A stretch of DNA of 64,000 bases. Source: Tamlana sp. 2_MG-2023. Its GTDB lineage: Bacteria > Bacteroidota > Bacteroidia > Flavobacteriales > Flavobacteriaceae. Location: positions 1 through 64,000 of the forward strand of contig NZ_JAUOSF010000005.1 of the NCBI RefSeq assembly GCF_030548465.1. Direction: 5' to 3'. A program made the translations under genes and the position numbers. This document shows, in pieces, positions 40,462 through 49,294 of the stretch (positions within the stretch are counted from its first letter, which is position 1; the number at the start of each line of letters is the position of its first letter). The notes below the pieces were generated by a model that saw nothing but the letters and a program-made list of their open reading frames with translations, was not told the origin of the DNA and did no database searches.

Positions 40462-41955
40462 ATGAAAAACCAAAAACTAATTATAATTGCGCTTTTATTT
40501 GTAAACATCGCGCTCGCACAAACCAAAAATGTGTTTTTAGAACGCGACTACTGGAAAACAAACCCTTCAATTGAAGACATTGACAAAAAAATAAAAGAAG
40601 GGAATGATGCTGCTGAATCGAACGCAGGCGGATTCGACGCGGTAACCAATGCTATTTTCGCAAAAGCACCATTAGATGTAGTTAAACATCTTTTAACCAT
40701 TGAAGGAAATGATGTTAATAAATTAACCCATGATAAGCGTACTTATGCGTTTTGGGCGGCTTCTAATGATAATTTAGAGTTATTAAAGTATCTAGCAGAA
40801 AACGGGGCGCGTTTCGATGTTAAAGATTCGCACAAATATTCAGTATTAACTTTTGCTGCTGTTGGAGGTGTAACCAATATCGAAATTTTCGATTTATGTA
40901 TTGCAAACGGTATCGACGTAAAAACCGATGTAAACGAGCACGGCGCCAATGCACTTCACCTTATAATGCGTGGTGCTAAAGATTTTTCTCTAGTTGATTA
41001 TTTTACTGCTAAAAGTTTAGATATAAACAGCTTGGATGAAGATGGAAATGGTGTTTTTAACTACGCGGCACAGTCTGGAAATAAAGAGATGGTAGCGCTA
41101 TTAATAGAAAAAGGATTACCATATAAAACCTTAAATAAAAAAGGTGAAAATGCTTTGTTTTTAGCGACTAGAGGTTCTAGAAGAAGTCAGAATTCATTAG
41201 AATACCTTAAGTATTTAGAAGGTTTAGGTTTAGAGGCTAACTTAACGAATACAGAAGGTAAAACGCCTCTTTTTAATTTAGCTTCAGGAAATAAGGATGT
41301 GGAAACTATGAAATACTTTTTAAGTAAAGGTGTTGATGCGAACCAATCGGATAAAGAAAACAACAATGCTTTAATCTTAGCTTCAGGAAGAAACTCATTA
41401 GAGGTGATTACGCTGTTGGCTTCAAAAACAAAGAACACCAATCAAACCAATAAAGATGGTGAATCGGCTTTAACACATGCGCTTAGTAATGATGCTGAGG
41501 TGGTTGCGTTTTTAGTTGAAAAAGGTGCCGATGTAAAAGTCGTTGATGCTAAAGGAAACAATTTGAATTATTATTTGCTGAATAGTTTCAGTGCTAGAAA
41601 ACAAGATAATTTTTCTGAAAAATTAGCCTTATTAACTAAGAAAGGTTTAGAGGTGAAAGCGGCTCAAAAAGATGGAAATAATGCGTTTCACATCGCATTA
41701 GATAACCGTGACGCTTTAAAATTATTAAAGCAGGTGAACGATTTTGGAGCTGATGTGAATGCTAAAAACAATGATGGTTTAACGCCTTTACATAAAGCTG
41801 TTATGCAGGCCAAAGATGTGAAAACCGTGAAATACCTGATTAGCATTGGCGCCAACAAAAATGAAAAAACTGATTTTGATGAAAGCGTTTACGATTTAGC
41901 TCAAGAAAACGAGTTTCTTCAAGCAAACAAAACCGATATTAACTTTTTACAATAA
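40462..41955 (+). CDS. Exported ankyrin-repeat protein
   Basis: This 497-residue protein has a signal peptide (MKNQKLIIIALLFVNIALAQ) followed by about a dozen ankyrin-type repeats: NDNLELLKYLAENGARFDVK, GNKDVETMKYFLSKGVDANQ, NDGLTPLHKAVMQAKDVKTV. Some repeats are degenerate. Ankyrin arrays bind proteins, and a periplasmic one in this cluster could organise the flavin and PepSY redox partners or the receptor. The stop is 8 bp before the DUF2271 gene, so co-expression is expected. No catalytic motif is visible. Confidence 0.8.
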   Translation: MKNQKLIIIALLFVNIALAQTKNVFLERDYWKTNPSIEDIDKKIKEGNDAAESNAGGFDAVTNAIFAKAPLDVVKHLLTIEGNDVNKLTHDKRTYAFWAASNDNLELLKYLAENGARFDVKDSHKYSVLTFAAVGGVTNIEIFDLCIANGIDVKTDVNEHGANALHLIMRGAKDFSLVDYFTAKSLDINSLDEDGNGVFNYAAQSGNKEMVALLIEKGLPYKTLNKKGENALFLATRGSRRSQNSLEYLKYLEGLGLEANLTNTEGKTPLFNLASGNKDVETMKYFLSKGVDANQSDKENNNALILASGRNSLEVITLLASKTKNTNQTNKDGESALTHALSNDAEVVAFLVEKGADVKVVDAKGNNLNYYLLNSFSARKQDNFSEKLALLTKKGLEVKAAQKDGNNAFHIALDNRDALKLLKQVNDFGADVNAKNNDGLTPLHKAVMQAKDVKTVKYLISIGANKNEKTDFDESVYDLAQENEFLQANKTDINFLQ

Positions 41956-41963
41956 TTTTACTC

Positions 41964-42458
41964 ATGTCTAGAAAAATATTTTTTAAAATACTTCCAATAT
42001 TAGCGATCGTAATTTTTACAAGCTTTGGCTTTAAAAGTATTACTGAAACTTCAAAATATAAATGTATGATTCAATTGAAGAATTATACTGGTGAAGGTGC
42101 TTATATCGCGATTTCTTTATTGGACCCTAAAGGGGAATATGTTGAAACCCTTTACATGGTTGGTGATGACGACGAATGGTATTCTGATGTCACCGAATGG
42201 TTTGGTTTTTACGGAAAAGTAAGAAACGATATTGATGCGATTACAGGAGCGACCGTTAGCGGTGGCGGACGCACAATTAACGTGATTGCTATTGAAAACG
42301 ATAAAATTGATGCGGGTTATAAAATTCGTTTTGAATCGGCTGTTGAAAATCAAGAATACTACAAAGACGATGTGGAGTTTGAATTAACTTCAGCAACTGT
42401 AAAAAGTAAATTTGAAGGCAATGGGTTTATCCGTTACGTACGTATGATGCCTCAGTAA
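41964..42458 (+). CDS. DUF2271 protein with ApbE-type flavinylation motif
   Basis: This 164-residue exported protein (N-terminal hydrophobic segment about 8-24) has a compact beta-rich domain. Asp91-Ala-Ile-Thr-Gly-Ala-Thr97 (DAITGATVSGGGRTI) fits Dxx(S/T)GA(S/T), the signal for covalent FMN attachment by ApbE. Thr97 is the predicted attachment residue. DUF2271 with such a motif is known from flavin-based extracytoplasmic electron-transfer clusters. The gene directly precedes a PepSY-flavodoxin-reductase gene, its likely electron donor. No apbE gene is seen in the window, so the flavinyl transferase must be encoded elsewhere. The final acceptor may be ferric iron or heme, as an inference from the neighbouring receptor. 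Confidence 0.75.
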   Translation: MSRKIFFKILPILAIVIFTSFGFKSITETSKYKCMIQLKNYTGEGAYIAISLLDPKGEYVETLYMVGDDDEWYSDVTEWFGFYGKVRNDIDAITGATVSGGGRTINVIAIENDKIDAGYKIRFESAVENQEYYKDDVEFELTSATVKSKFEGNGFIRYVRMMPQ

Positions 42459-42518
42459 AATCAATTAGTAAATATCTACAAGACATTAAATCCTTAGTTG
42501 GTGTAAAATTCATTAAAA

Positions 42519-44723
42519 ATGACCATTTCTATTTGGAGGTATAGCCATCTTATTTTGGCTATATCCTCTGCCTTATTCATAATATTAGCTTCCGTAACCG
42601 GTGTGATTTTGGCTTTTGAACCAATCTCGCATCAGGTGAAGCCTTATGCGGTTGATGATGCTGGTGACTTGCCGGTGTCAAAAACTATTGCGGCTCTACG
42701 GTCTAAATATGATGAGGTCTTAAGTGTAGAAATAGATAACAACGATTTTGTTTTGGCTTCGGTGTTTACTGCTGAAGGTGATAATGAAGCATTTTATATC
42801 AATCCGTTTACTGCTGAAAAAATAGGCGATGTCATTGAAAAAGCACCTATTTTTAAGTTTGCGACCAATTTGCATCGCTCCTTATTTTTAAAAACGACAG
42901 GCCGTTTTATCATCGGTTTTGTATCTTTTTTACTGTTTTTAATGGCGGTGACTGGCGTGCTACTTATTGTAAAACGCCAAGGAGGGCTTGGTAAGTTCTT
43001 TTCAAAAGTGGTTAAAGAGGATTTTGACCAGTATTACCACATTATTGTGGGGCGTTACACACTTATCCCTATGGTTATTGTCACTTTAACTGGGGTTTAT
43101 TTGTCTTTGGAAAAGTTTTCATGGCTTCCGGAAGATGAAATTGCACATCAGTTTGATGTTGAAGCTTCTGATGCTATTGAAAAACTACCGATCACCGATT
43201 TAAAAACCTTCAATAAAATCAAGTTAGAAGACGTAAAACGAATAGAATTTCCGTTTTCAGATGATATTGAAGATTACTACTTTTTGAAGTTAGAAGACCG
43301 TGAAATATACGTCAATCAATACGACGGGAGTATTGTGAGTCAACATGACTATGGATTGGTGTCTAAAGCTTCAAGCTGGTCTATGATTTTGCATACCGGG
43401 CAAGGTTCTATAAGCTGGTCTTTAGCATTATTAGTGACTTGTTTCGCTATTTTGTTTTTTGTGTATTCTGGTTTCGCCATGACCCTCAAGCGCAAAAGGA
43501 ATCACATTAAAATCAAGAATAAATTCAGTAAAGATGTTGCTGAGTATATCATTTTAATTGGCTCAGAAACAGGAAGCACTTTTGGTTTTGCTAAATCCTT
43601 GTACAATGCTCTAATTGCTGAAGGAAAATCGGTTTTTGTTTCAGAATTAAACCAATATACCAGTTACAAGCAGGCGCAACACCTAGTGGTTTTAACCGCT
43701 ACTTATGGGGATGGGGCGCCACCAACTAACGCCAATAAATTTGAGAAATTGGTGAGCGTAACTCCTCAAAATAACAATTTAGAATTTGCTATTGTTGGAT
43801 TTGGGTCTTTAGCTTATCAAGGGTTTTGTGAGTTTGCTATTGGTGTGGATCAAATGTTACAATTAAATCACAGGTTTAATCCGAGTTTACCCGTATATAA
43901 AATCAACAACCAGTCTTTCAATGATTTTAACAGTTGGGTAAAAACTTGGGGAGAAAGTAAAAACATGAACTTACAAGTTTTAGAACCAGAACAAAAAATA
44001 AATGTGAAAAAAGCAACAACTTTTAAGGTTGTTAAACGTACGGCACTTAATAGAGATCAGTCTTTTGTGATGGAGTTAGCTCCAGAGAAAAAAGCCAAAT
44101 TTGTTTCGGGTGATTTATTGGCTATTTATCCGAAAAACGAAACATTGGCCCGCCAGTATTCTATAGGTGAAATTGATGGAAATATCATTTTGAGCATCAA
44201 AAAGCATGATTTTGGGGTGTGTTCTACCTATTTAAATGAACTTCAGGAAAATGATACCATGGTTGCGCATATTGAAAAGAATAAGGCTTTTCATTTTCCG
44301 AAGAAAACCAAAGAGGTGGTTATGATTTCTAACGGAACTGGCATTGCGCCATTTATCGGGATGATTAATAATGAGAAACGACACGGTGTGAAATCATACC
44401 TGTTTTGGGGTGGTCGCACTAGTGAATCCTTCAAAATGTACGCGCCACTTGTTGATAAGGCTTTTTATGCCAAACGCTTATCTGGACTTTATGTTGGGTT
44501 TTCACGTGAGGACAGTCAGAAACGCTATGTTCAAGACTTATTGCTCGAAAAAGCAGAGTTAATTGCACGTGTTTTAAAAAATGGTGGTGTGATCATGATT
44601 TGTGGTTCTGTAGCTATGGAAACTGGGGTAAGGCAAACCTTAGAGCGGATTACTACAACACATTTAAATACACCAATTAGTGTTTTTGAAGCCGAGAATC
44701 AAATAAAAACAGATTGTTATTAA
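42519..44723 (+). CDS. PepSY membrane protein fused to flavodoxin and NAD(P)H-flavin reductase
   Basis: This 734-residue protein has an N-terminal PepSY-type membrane part: helices near 8-32, 115-145, 170-195 and 295-320, with periplasmic PepSY segments between. A flavodoxin domain follows (about 347-495: GSETGSTFGFAKSL, TATYGDGAPPTNANKF) and then a CysJ/ferredoxin-reductase-like domain (about 505-734: LARQYSIGE for FAD, SNGTGIAPFIGMI for the nucleotide, GGVIMICGSVAMETGV). Electrons would pass from cytosolic NAD(P)H through FAD and FMN to the membrane part and then to a periplasmic acceptor such as the flavinylated DUF2271 protein. Similar fusions accompany TonB receptors for iron compounds. 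A role in reducing iron or heme is inferred. Confidence 0.85.
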   Translation: MTISIWRYSHLILAISSALFIILASVTGVILAFEPISHQVKPYAVDDAGDLPVSKTIAALRSKYDEVLSVEIDNNDFVLASVFTAEGDNEAFYINPFTAEKIGDVIEKAPIFKFATNLHRSLFLKTTGRFIIGFVSFLLFLMAVTGVLLIVKRQGGLGKFFSKVVKEDFDQYYHIIVGRYTLIPMVIVTLTGVYLSLEKFSWLPEDEIAHQFDVEASDAIEKLPITDLKTFNKIKLEDVKRIEFPFSDDIEDYYFLKLEDREIYVNQYDGSIVSQHDYGLVSKASSWSMILHTGQGSISWSLALLVTCFAILFFVYSGFAMTLKRKRNHIKIKNKFSKDVAEYIILIGSETGSTFGFAKSLYNALIAEGKSVFVSELNQYTSYKQAQHLVVLTATYGDGAPPTNANKFEKLVSVTPQNNNLEFAIVGFGSLAYQGFCEFAIGVDQMLQLNHRFNPSLPVYKINNQSFNDFNSWVKTWGESKNMNLQVLEPEQKINVKKATTFKVVKRTALNRDQSFVMELAPEKKAKFVSGDLLAIYPKNETLARQYSIGEIDGNIILSIKKHDFGVCSTYLNELQENDTMVAHIEKNKAFHFPKKTKEVVMISNGTGIAPFIGMINNEKRHGVKSYLFWGGRTSESFKMYAPLVDKAFYAKRLSGLYVGFSREDSQKRYVQDLLLEKAELIARVLKNGGVIMICGSVAMETGVRQTLERITTTHLNTPISVFEAENQIKTDCY

Positions 44724-44732
44724 AACCAAACC

Positions 44733-45095
44733 ATGATGTGTAGAGAACATATTAAAGTTTTATCGAAAGTGAAAAGTGGCGAATTATCTCTGTGTAAGGA
44801 ATGCAAGGTTTATCATTTGGAGTTTAACAATATTTACTTAGAACTGACTCAAGTTGAATTTGACAAGTTTAAAGATTATGTTGAAAATATAGAAATTGAT
44901 TATTGGGAGCATAAATATGCCTGTGCTAAAGTTAGACGAAAGATTCCAATTCCTTCGATGCAGCCTAATTTGGTTTTAATGTTTAAAAGACAAGAGATTA
45001 ATGAATTAAAAGCTCTTGTAAATCCTGTGAATACTGATGTTTTCGGAACTTCATTATATATAAGTGATATAGATTACACGCTAATTCTAAACTAA
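44733..45095 (+). CDS. Small cytosolic protein, DUF6686-like
   Basis: This 120-residue protein has no signal peptide. It has a Cys pair in LSLCKECKVYHLEF (C36 and C39) plus Cys3 and one Cys in KYACAKVRRKIPIP. It resembles the small family I know as DUF6686, of unknown function. CxxC suggests metal or redox chemistry. It starts 9 bp after the PepSY-reductase and precedes a second small gene by 5 bp, so it probably belongs to the same transcript. I cannot assign a role. Confidence 0.6.
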   Translation: MMCREHIKVLSKVKSGELSLCKECKVYHLEFNNIYLELTQVEFDKFKDYVENIEIDYWEHKYACAKVRRKIPIPSMQPNLVLMFKRQEINELKALVNPVNTDVFGTSLYISDIDYTLILN

Positions 45096-45100
45096 AAACC

Positions 45101-45463
45101 GTGGACGATATTAATACCATTTATTATAACGATTTCGGCATTGCTTTTCAGTGGAAACGCAGTGATGCCAAAGACTTTAATAAAATACAGTTGGTGTTTA
45201 ATAACACAGGTTTGTTTTTAAATAGGGAAGAGCTTATTCAGTTTTCAAAAAATATAGATTCTGCTTTAACAAAAGGTAAATCTTTTGGTAATGCTACTCA
45301 AAATAAACCTTGTGAATTGTTTTTGTTAGAAGCTCCAAATCCGCAATTAAGTTTTGCAATGAATCTTGAAGAATTAAAGGATATGCAAGATTTAATGACA
45401 CGTACGTTATTTCAGTTGGGTTTAAATCATGTTTTAAAAAACAAACAAATTCGTTTTAATTAG
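45101..45463 (+). CDS. Small hypothetical protein paired with DUF6686-like gene
   Basis: This 120-residue protein starts with GTG (45101-45103), 5 bp after the preceding stop. It has no signal, no Cys-rich motif and no domain I recognise. It has the same length and a similar plan to its upstream neighbour (YYNDFGIAFQWKRSD, then a helix NREELIQFSKNI, LEELKDMQDLMTRTL at the end). The upstream protein has VEFDKFKDYVENI and RQEINELKALVNP at equivalent places, so the two may be diverged paralogues acting together. The function is unknown. Confidence 0.55.
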   Translation: MDDINTIYYNDFGIAFQWKRSDAKDFNKIQLVFNNTGLFLNREELIQFSKNIDSALTKGKSFGNATQNKPCELFLLEAPNPQLSFAMNLEELKDMQDLMTRTLFQLGLNHVLKNKQIRFN

Positions 45464-45605
45464 TAAACGGTTGATAGTTACTCTATATGGCGTTTAAAGT
45501 CATTAACGATCATTTTTTTCTTCCTTAAATACTGTGTTTCATAAAACTATTTTGAAATAAAAAAACTAACTTTAAGTTTTGTAACAGTGCTAAAATCTAT
45601 TTATC

Positions 45606-45941
45606 ATGATAAGAAAAGTTTTAATCATAGTTGTTTTTTTAAGTTTAGTCTTAACATCATGTAAAGAAGTTAAGTCGAACGAAACCGATGTGAAACCTAC
45701 GGAAATCATCACTGATGAAATCGTAGAAAGCACTGTGAGTGATGAAAGCGGAAAGACTTTATATATGACTTTTAATAATACAAAAGGCACAGTAACTATA
45801 GATTTTGAAGGCGAAATTACAGAGTTGAAACGAGAGCGTTCGGGCTCCGGGTTTTGGTACAAAAATAATACTTATAACCTAAGAGGTAAAGGCGAAAACA
45901 TGACATTGAAAAAAGATGGTGTTGTGGTTTTTGAGAATTAG
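45606..45941 (+). CDS. Small MliC-like lipoprotein
   Basis: This 111-residue lipoprotein (SLVLTSC, Cys19) carries a short acidic linker and a compact beta-barrel-like domain: TLYMTFNNTKGTVTIDFEGE, SGFWYKNNTYNLRGKGENMT. That resembles the MliC/PliC C-type lysozyme inhibitor fold. The inhibitor function is an inference from the fold. It stands alone between the flavin cluster and the alginate locus and ends before a strong terminator. Confidence 0.6.
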   Translation: MIRKVLIIVVFLSLVLTSCKEVKSNETDVKPTEIITDEIVESTVSDESGKTLYMTFNNTKGTVTIDFEGEITELKRERSGSGFWYKNNTYNLRGKGENMTLKKDGVVVFEN

Positions 45942-45973
45942 GAGCACTTTTTAAAATATCGTATTGAATCAAT

Positions 45974-46003
45974 AATCAGATGGTAGTCATCTGATTTTTT
46001 TAT
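45974..46003 (+). terminator. Intrinsic terminator after the MliC-like gene
   Basis: AATCAGATG (45974-45982) pairs perfectly with CATCTGATT (45988-45996) around GTAGT, followed by a run of T. The stem is 9 bp. It separates the heme/flavin region from the alginate locus. Confidence 0.85.
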
Positions 46004-46186
46004 GTTTTAATTTGAGGTTTTAGCACCATCTGGAAATTTTTTAAAAAAATCTTTTGTCTTTTGGATGTTGTTAATGTGAGGAGGTGCTCAATGATATCGC
46101 ACAATTGGAGTTAAAAAGGTGATTTTTAGTTTCATGGATCAAGTTTAAGATTTATTGGTGTTTTAGTTTGTTTGAAAAAAATATTC

Positions 46187-46229
46187 TATATTTGGAAAAC
46201 CAGTCTGGAAAACCAATTTGGTTGTCCAG
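46187..46229 (+). promoter_or_regulatory. Alginate-locus promoter/operator 1 (PL6)
   Basis: TATATTTG (46187-46194) fits the Bacteroidota -7 element. From 46193 three units follow at 13-bp spacing: TGGAAAACCA, TGGAAAACCA, TGGTTGTCCA. The first shares TGG with the -7 element, so a bound repressor would block initiation. The -33 TTTG lies 16 bp upstream of the -7 element, shorter than in the sister sites. The operator lies downstream of the ATG at 46172, so translation must start later, at 46259. Confidence 0.75.
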
Positions 46230-46258
46230 ATAAAAAAAATACTAAAACTATAACTAAA

Positions 46259-48856
46259 ATGAGTAAAAACTTTACACTTTTAAGAAAGGGGTACGAGGCT
46301 CGTACACCTTTAAAATTCTTTTTCACTATTGCCTTTTTATGTTTTTCATACTTGTCTATTGGGCAAAACATGTATGATGATGATTATGATTTACGTACTG
46401 CTGTGAATGCTGCCGGTCAAACAGGCGGGACTTTTATTGTTAAAAACGGAGAATATAGCGACTTTCAACCGGCATTTGAGGTTGAGGCTACGGCTGCAAA
46501 CCCAATTATAGTAAAGGCCGAAACTGTAGGTGGAGTAAAACTAACAGGTAGTTCTCGATTTAACTTCCGTCGATGCGCTTATATTACTATGGAAGGTTTT
46601 ATCTTCGAGAATGATGATAACACTTCTATGGTTAAAACCGAAGGTTGTAACAACATTAGAATTTCAAGAAATGTCTTTGAATATACAGGGATAGAATCTT
46701 GTAAATTTGTTTATATCGGTGGAGTTTGGGATGATATAGTCTATCCTTTTAATTACCCAAGTCATAATAATAGAATTGACCATAATATTTTTCAGAATAA
46801 AAAAAGTCCTGGGCATTATATTACTATTGATGGTTCTAATGATGACGCTACGAGTACATCTTACCAATCACAGTACGATCGTATCGATCATAATTACTTT
46901 GTGAATAATGGCCCTAGAGCGGTAAACGAACAAGAGTCTATCCGTGTAGGGTGGAGTGAAATGTCATTGTCTAGTGGATTTACTACAGTGGAGTATAATT
47001 TGTTTGAAGAATGTGATGGAGATCCAGAAATTGTATCTATAAAATCATGTGATAATACGGTGAGATTTAACACTTTTATTGGAAGTTATGGGACGCTGTC
47101 TTTCCGTCATGGAAATAGAAACCGTGCAGAGGGTAACTTTTTCTTCGGAAATAATAGGCCACAAGGGCTGTCTCCAGATGGAGCTGATTTGTATACAGGA
47201 GGTATTCGTATTTACGGAAAAGACCACGTCATTATTAATAACTATATGGAAGGTTTAAATGGTACCCGTTGGGATGCTCCTATTGCCTTAACAAAAGGTG
47301 ATGCTATCGATGGGCAAAGTTCTAGTTTAAGTAAACATTTTAGAGCTGAAAACGTATTAATCGCATATAATACCTTAGTAAACAACAGTCATGGTATTGA
47401 AATTGGATATGATAATAATGGTAAGTATGGAACTAACCTAAGTAATATTACGATTGCTAATAATTTAATTACGGGTTCGGAGAATGCTTTAGTGGATATC
47501 ATTGATGGCAATGATCAAGGGAGCGCTATTACTTGGAAAAATAATTTAATGCAGCCTACAGGGACAGCGGTAACCTTAAATGGAGCAACCTCAACGTCAT
47601 TTGACGCTACTAATGTTGTAGAAGAGGATCCAAATTTGGCACCTGAAACTGTAAATACTTTTAGTTTATTCAAAACAACGGCGACATCGCCTGTGTATGC
47701 ACATGCGGCTACCGAAGCAGTTGGCACAGATATAGAAGGTCAAGATCGACCAAGTAATAGTAATCCTGGAGCAGATCATTTTAGTAGTATGACAGCAACA
47801 ATTAAGCCATTAACTTCAAGTGATGTTGGGCCTTATGTTCAAGATGACGGTAGTGTGTCTGAAATTATGTATGTAACCTCACTGGCGACCTATGTTGCTG
47901 CAGGAGAGGCTCAAGATGTCACCGTAACGTCTAATGTGAATTGGACGGCAACTACAATGGATAGCTGGATTTCTATAGCCCCAGCTAGTGGGTCGGATAA
48001 TGGGACGTTTGCAGTTACGGCTTCCGAAAATACAACTTATTCTGAACGATCAGGTGAAGTTACTGTTACAGGAGGAGCCTTAACAAGAACGATAACAGTG
48101 ACTCAAGAAATGGCAGACCCTCGCGCTAATTTGAACTTGATTAACCCAACGGCTACCGATGTTTCTGTATATTCAGTTACTTATGAGGAGGTAGATGCTA
48201 GTAAAAATAAGAACAACATTGCAGAGCACAGTTTAGATAAAGATTTAGATACCTATTGGGCAAGTAATAAAGATCTAGATCCAGCTGGAAGTGGAAAATC
48301 TATAATTATTTATGATTTAGAAGGTGCTTTTGACTTAGACTTGATTGACATCGCTACATCATCTGGAAAAACATATATGCTTCAAATTTGGGTGTCTACT
48401 TCTGGAGTTGATGACGGAGATTTTACGAATATATTTGGAGATATTGTAACCACGACTGATGGTGATATGCAGGCCTTTATGCCTTCTTCTCCAATTGCAG
48501 GTGCTAAATATGTGAAAATTATTGGTGATGGACAACCTAGTAGTAAATTTACATCCATTCATGAAATTGAATTTTACACCAGTCAAGCGCTTTCGGTAAA
48601 CGATTTCGATACCAGTGCAATATCTGTATACCCTGTGCCAGCAAAAGAGGTGTTAAACATCAAAACCAATGGCGTTGCGGTTAATACTATAAATGTTTAC
48701 GGTTTAGACGGAAGATTGGTTCTTAATAAAGTTGTTGAGAATTCAAATTCAGGAATTACTTTAAATACTTCAAGTTTATCTAACGGAACCTATGTGGTTC
48801 GATTTACAAACACCAACGGACTAAACGAGTCTCGAATGATTGTCGTGTCTCATTAG
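46259..48856 (+). CDS. PL6 alginate lyase with BACON, discoidin-like and T9SS domains
   Basis: I start translation at 46259 (MSKNFTLLRKGYEAR), since the upstream ATG at 46172 lies in the promoter/operator. The 865-residue product has a signal segment (about 16-36) and a right-handed beta-helix of the chondroitinase-B/PL6 type. The catalytic pair is Lys262 (VSIKSCDN) and Arg283 (LSFRHGNRN), 21 residues apart as in PL6 alginate lyases. A BACON domain (about 530-610), a discoidin-like domain (about 635-765) and a type IX sorting domain (from about 785) follow. It should depolymerise alginate at the cell surface or outside. A repeat/terminator follows. Confidence 0.88.
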   Translation: MSKNFTLLRKGYEARTPLKFFFTIAFLCFSYLSIGQNMYDDDYDLRTAVNAAGQTGGTFIVKNGEYSDFQPAFEVEATAANPIIVKAETVGGVKLTGSSRFNFRRCAYITMEGFIFENDDNTSMVKTEGCNNIRISRNVFEYTGIESCKFVYIGGVWDDIVYPFNYPSHNNRIDHNIFQNKKSPGHYITIDGSNDDATSTSYQSQYDRIDHNYFVNNGPRAVNEQESIRVGWSEMSLSSGFTTVEYNLFEECDGDPEIVSIKSCDNTVRFNTFIGSYGTLSFRHGNRNRAEGNFFFGNNRPQGLSPDGADLYTGGIRIYGKDHVIINNYMEGLNGTRWDAPIALTKGDAIDGQSSSLSKHFRAENVLIAYNTLVNNSHGIEIGYDNNGKYGTNLSNITIANNLITGSENALVDIIDGNDQGSAITWKNNLMQPTGTAVTLNGATSTSFDATNVVEEDPNLAPETVNTFSLFKTTATSPVYAHAATEAVGTDIEGQDRPSNSNPGADHFSSMTATIKPLTSSDVGPYVQDDGSVSEIMYVTSLATYVAAGEAQDVTVTSNVNWTATTMDSWISIAPASGSDNGTFAVTASENTTYSERSGEVTVTGGALTRTITVTQEMADPRANLNLINPTATDVSVYSVTYEEVDASKNKNNIAEHSLDKDLDTYWASNKDLDPAGSGKSIIIYDLEGAFDLDLIDIATSSGKTYMLQIWVSTSGVDDGDFTNIFGDIVTTTDGDMQAFMPSSPIAGAKYVKIIGDGQPSSKFTSIHEIEFYTSQALSVNDFDTSAISVYPVPAKEVLNIKTNGVAVNTINVYGLDGRLVLNKVVENSNSGITLNTSSLSNGTYVVRFTNTNGLNESRMIVVSH

Positions 48857-48897
48857 TAATTAGCTAGAGTCTAACGTTTATTCAACGTTTTTATAAA

Positions 48898-49068
48898 TAA
48901 AAAAAAAGAGGCTGTACAAAAAGTATTGAGGCTGTACAAAAAGTATTAAAGTACGTCATTCTGAATTTATTTCAGAATCACATCATATTGATAACCAATC
49001 ATTATGAGAACCTGAATCAAGTTCAGGTTGACGAAAACTTTACTTTTTAGATAGCCTCTTTTTTTAAG
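48898..49068. repeat. Compound palindromic repeat element, probable terminator
   Basis: AAAAAAAGAGGCTGT at the left (about 48900-48915) pairs with ATAGCCTCTTTTTTT at the right (49051-49065). Inside are two shorter palindromes: TTCTGAATTTATTTCAGAA (48959-48977) and AACCTGAATCAAGTTCAGGTT (49009-49028). The 20-mer gaggctgtacaaaaagtatt is duplicated in tandem at the left end. It resembles the dispersed REP-like palindromes (GTCATTCTGAA...TTCAGAATC) of flavobacterial genomes. It follows the PL6 gene and should act as a terminator or RNA-stabilising structure. Confidence 0.65.
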
Positions 49069-49182
49069 CCTTAAAGGTTTGTTTTTATAATAGAATCGTA
49101 GTATGTAGAGGCACGCAAATAGTAGTTAATCTGTATTTCTAAAGTCTTTTAATTATCTAATATGAAATTTAACAAAGTAAAA

Positions 49183-49247
49183 TTTGGTTTATTCATATTT
49201 ATACTTATATTTGGAGAACCAATGTGGTAAACCAGTTTGGTTTACCG
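49183..49247 (+). promoter_or_regulatory. Alginate-locus promoter/operator 2 (lamin-tail-like protein)
   Basis: The -33 TTTG (49183-49186), a 19-bp spacer and the -7 element TATATTTG (49206-49213) form a full Bacteroidota promoter. From 49212 come TGGAGAACCA, TGGTAAACCA and TGGTTTACCG at 13-bp spacing. The last two units with their 3-bp gap form a near-perfect palindrome (GGTAAACCAGTTTGGTTTACC). Confidence 0.8.
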
Positions 49248-49294
49248 CGTAAAATTTAACCACAATTAAAACTAATTAATTTAAACTATATAAT

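Noticed and set aside
46172-46258. Longer N-terminus of the PL6 protein starting at ATG 46172
   Set aside because: This stretch contains the -7 element and the triple operator, and its translation lacks a signal. The ATG at 46259 gives a normal start.
48901-48950. Tandem 20-mer as a possible CRISPR repeat
   Set aside because: There are only two copies, without spacers, inside a palindromic element.
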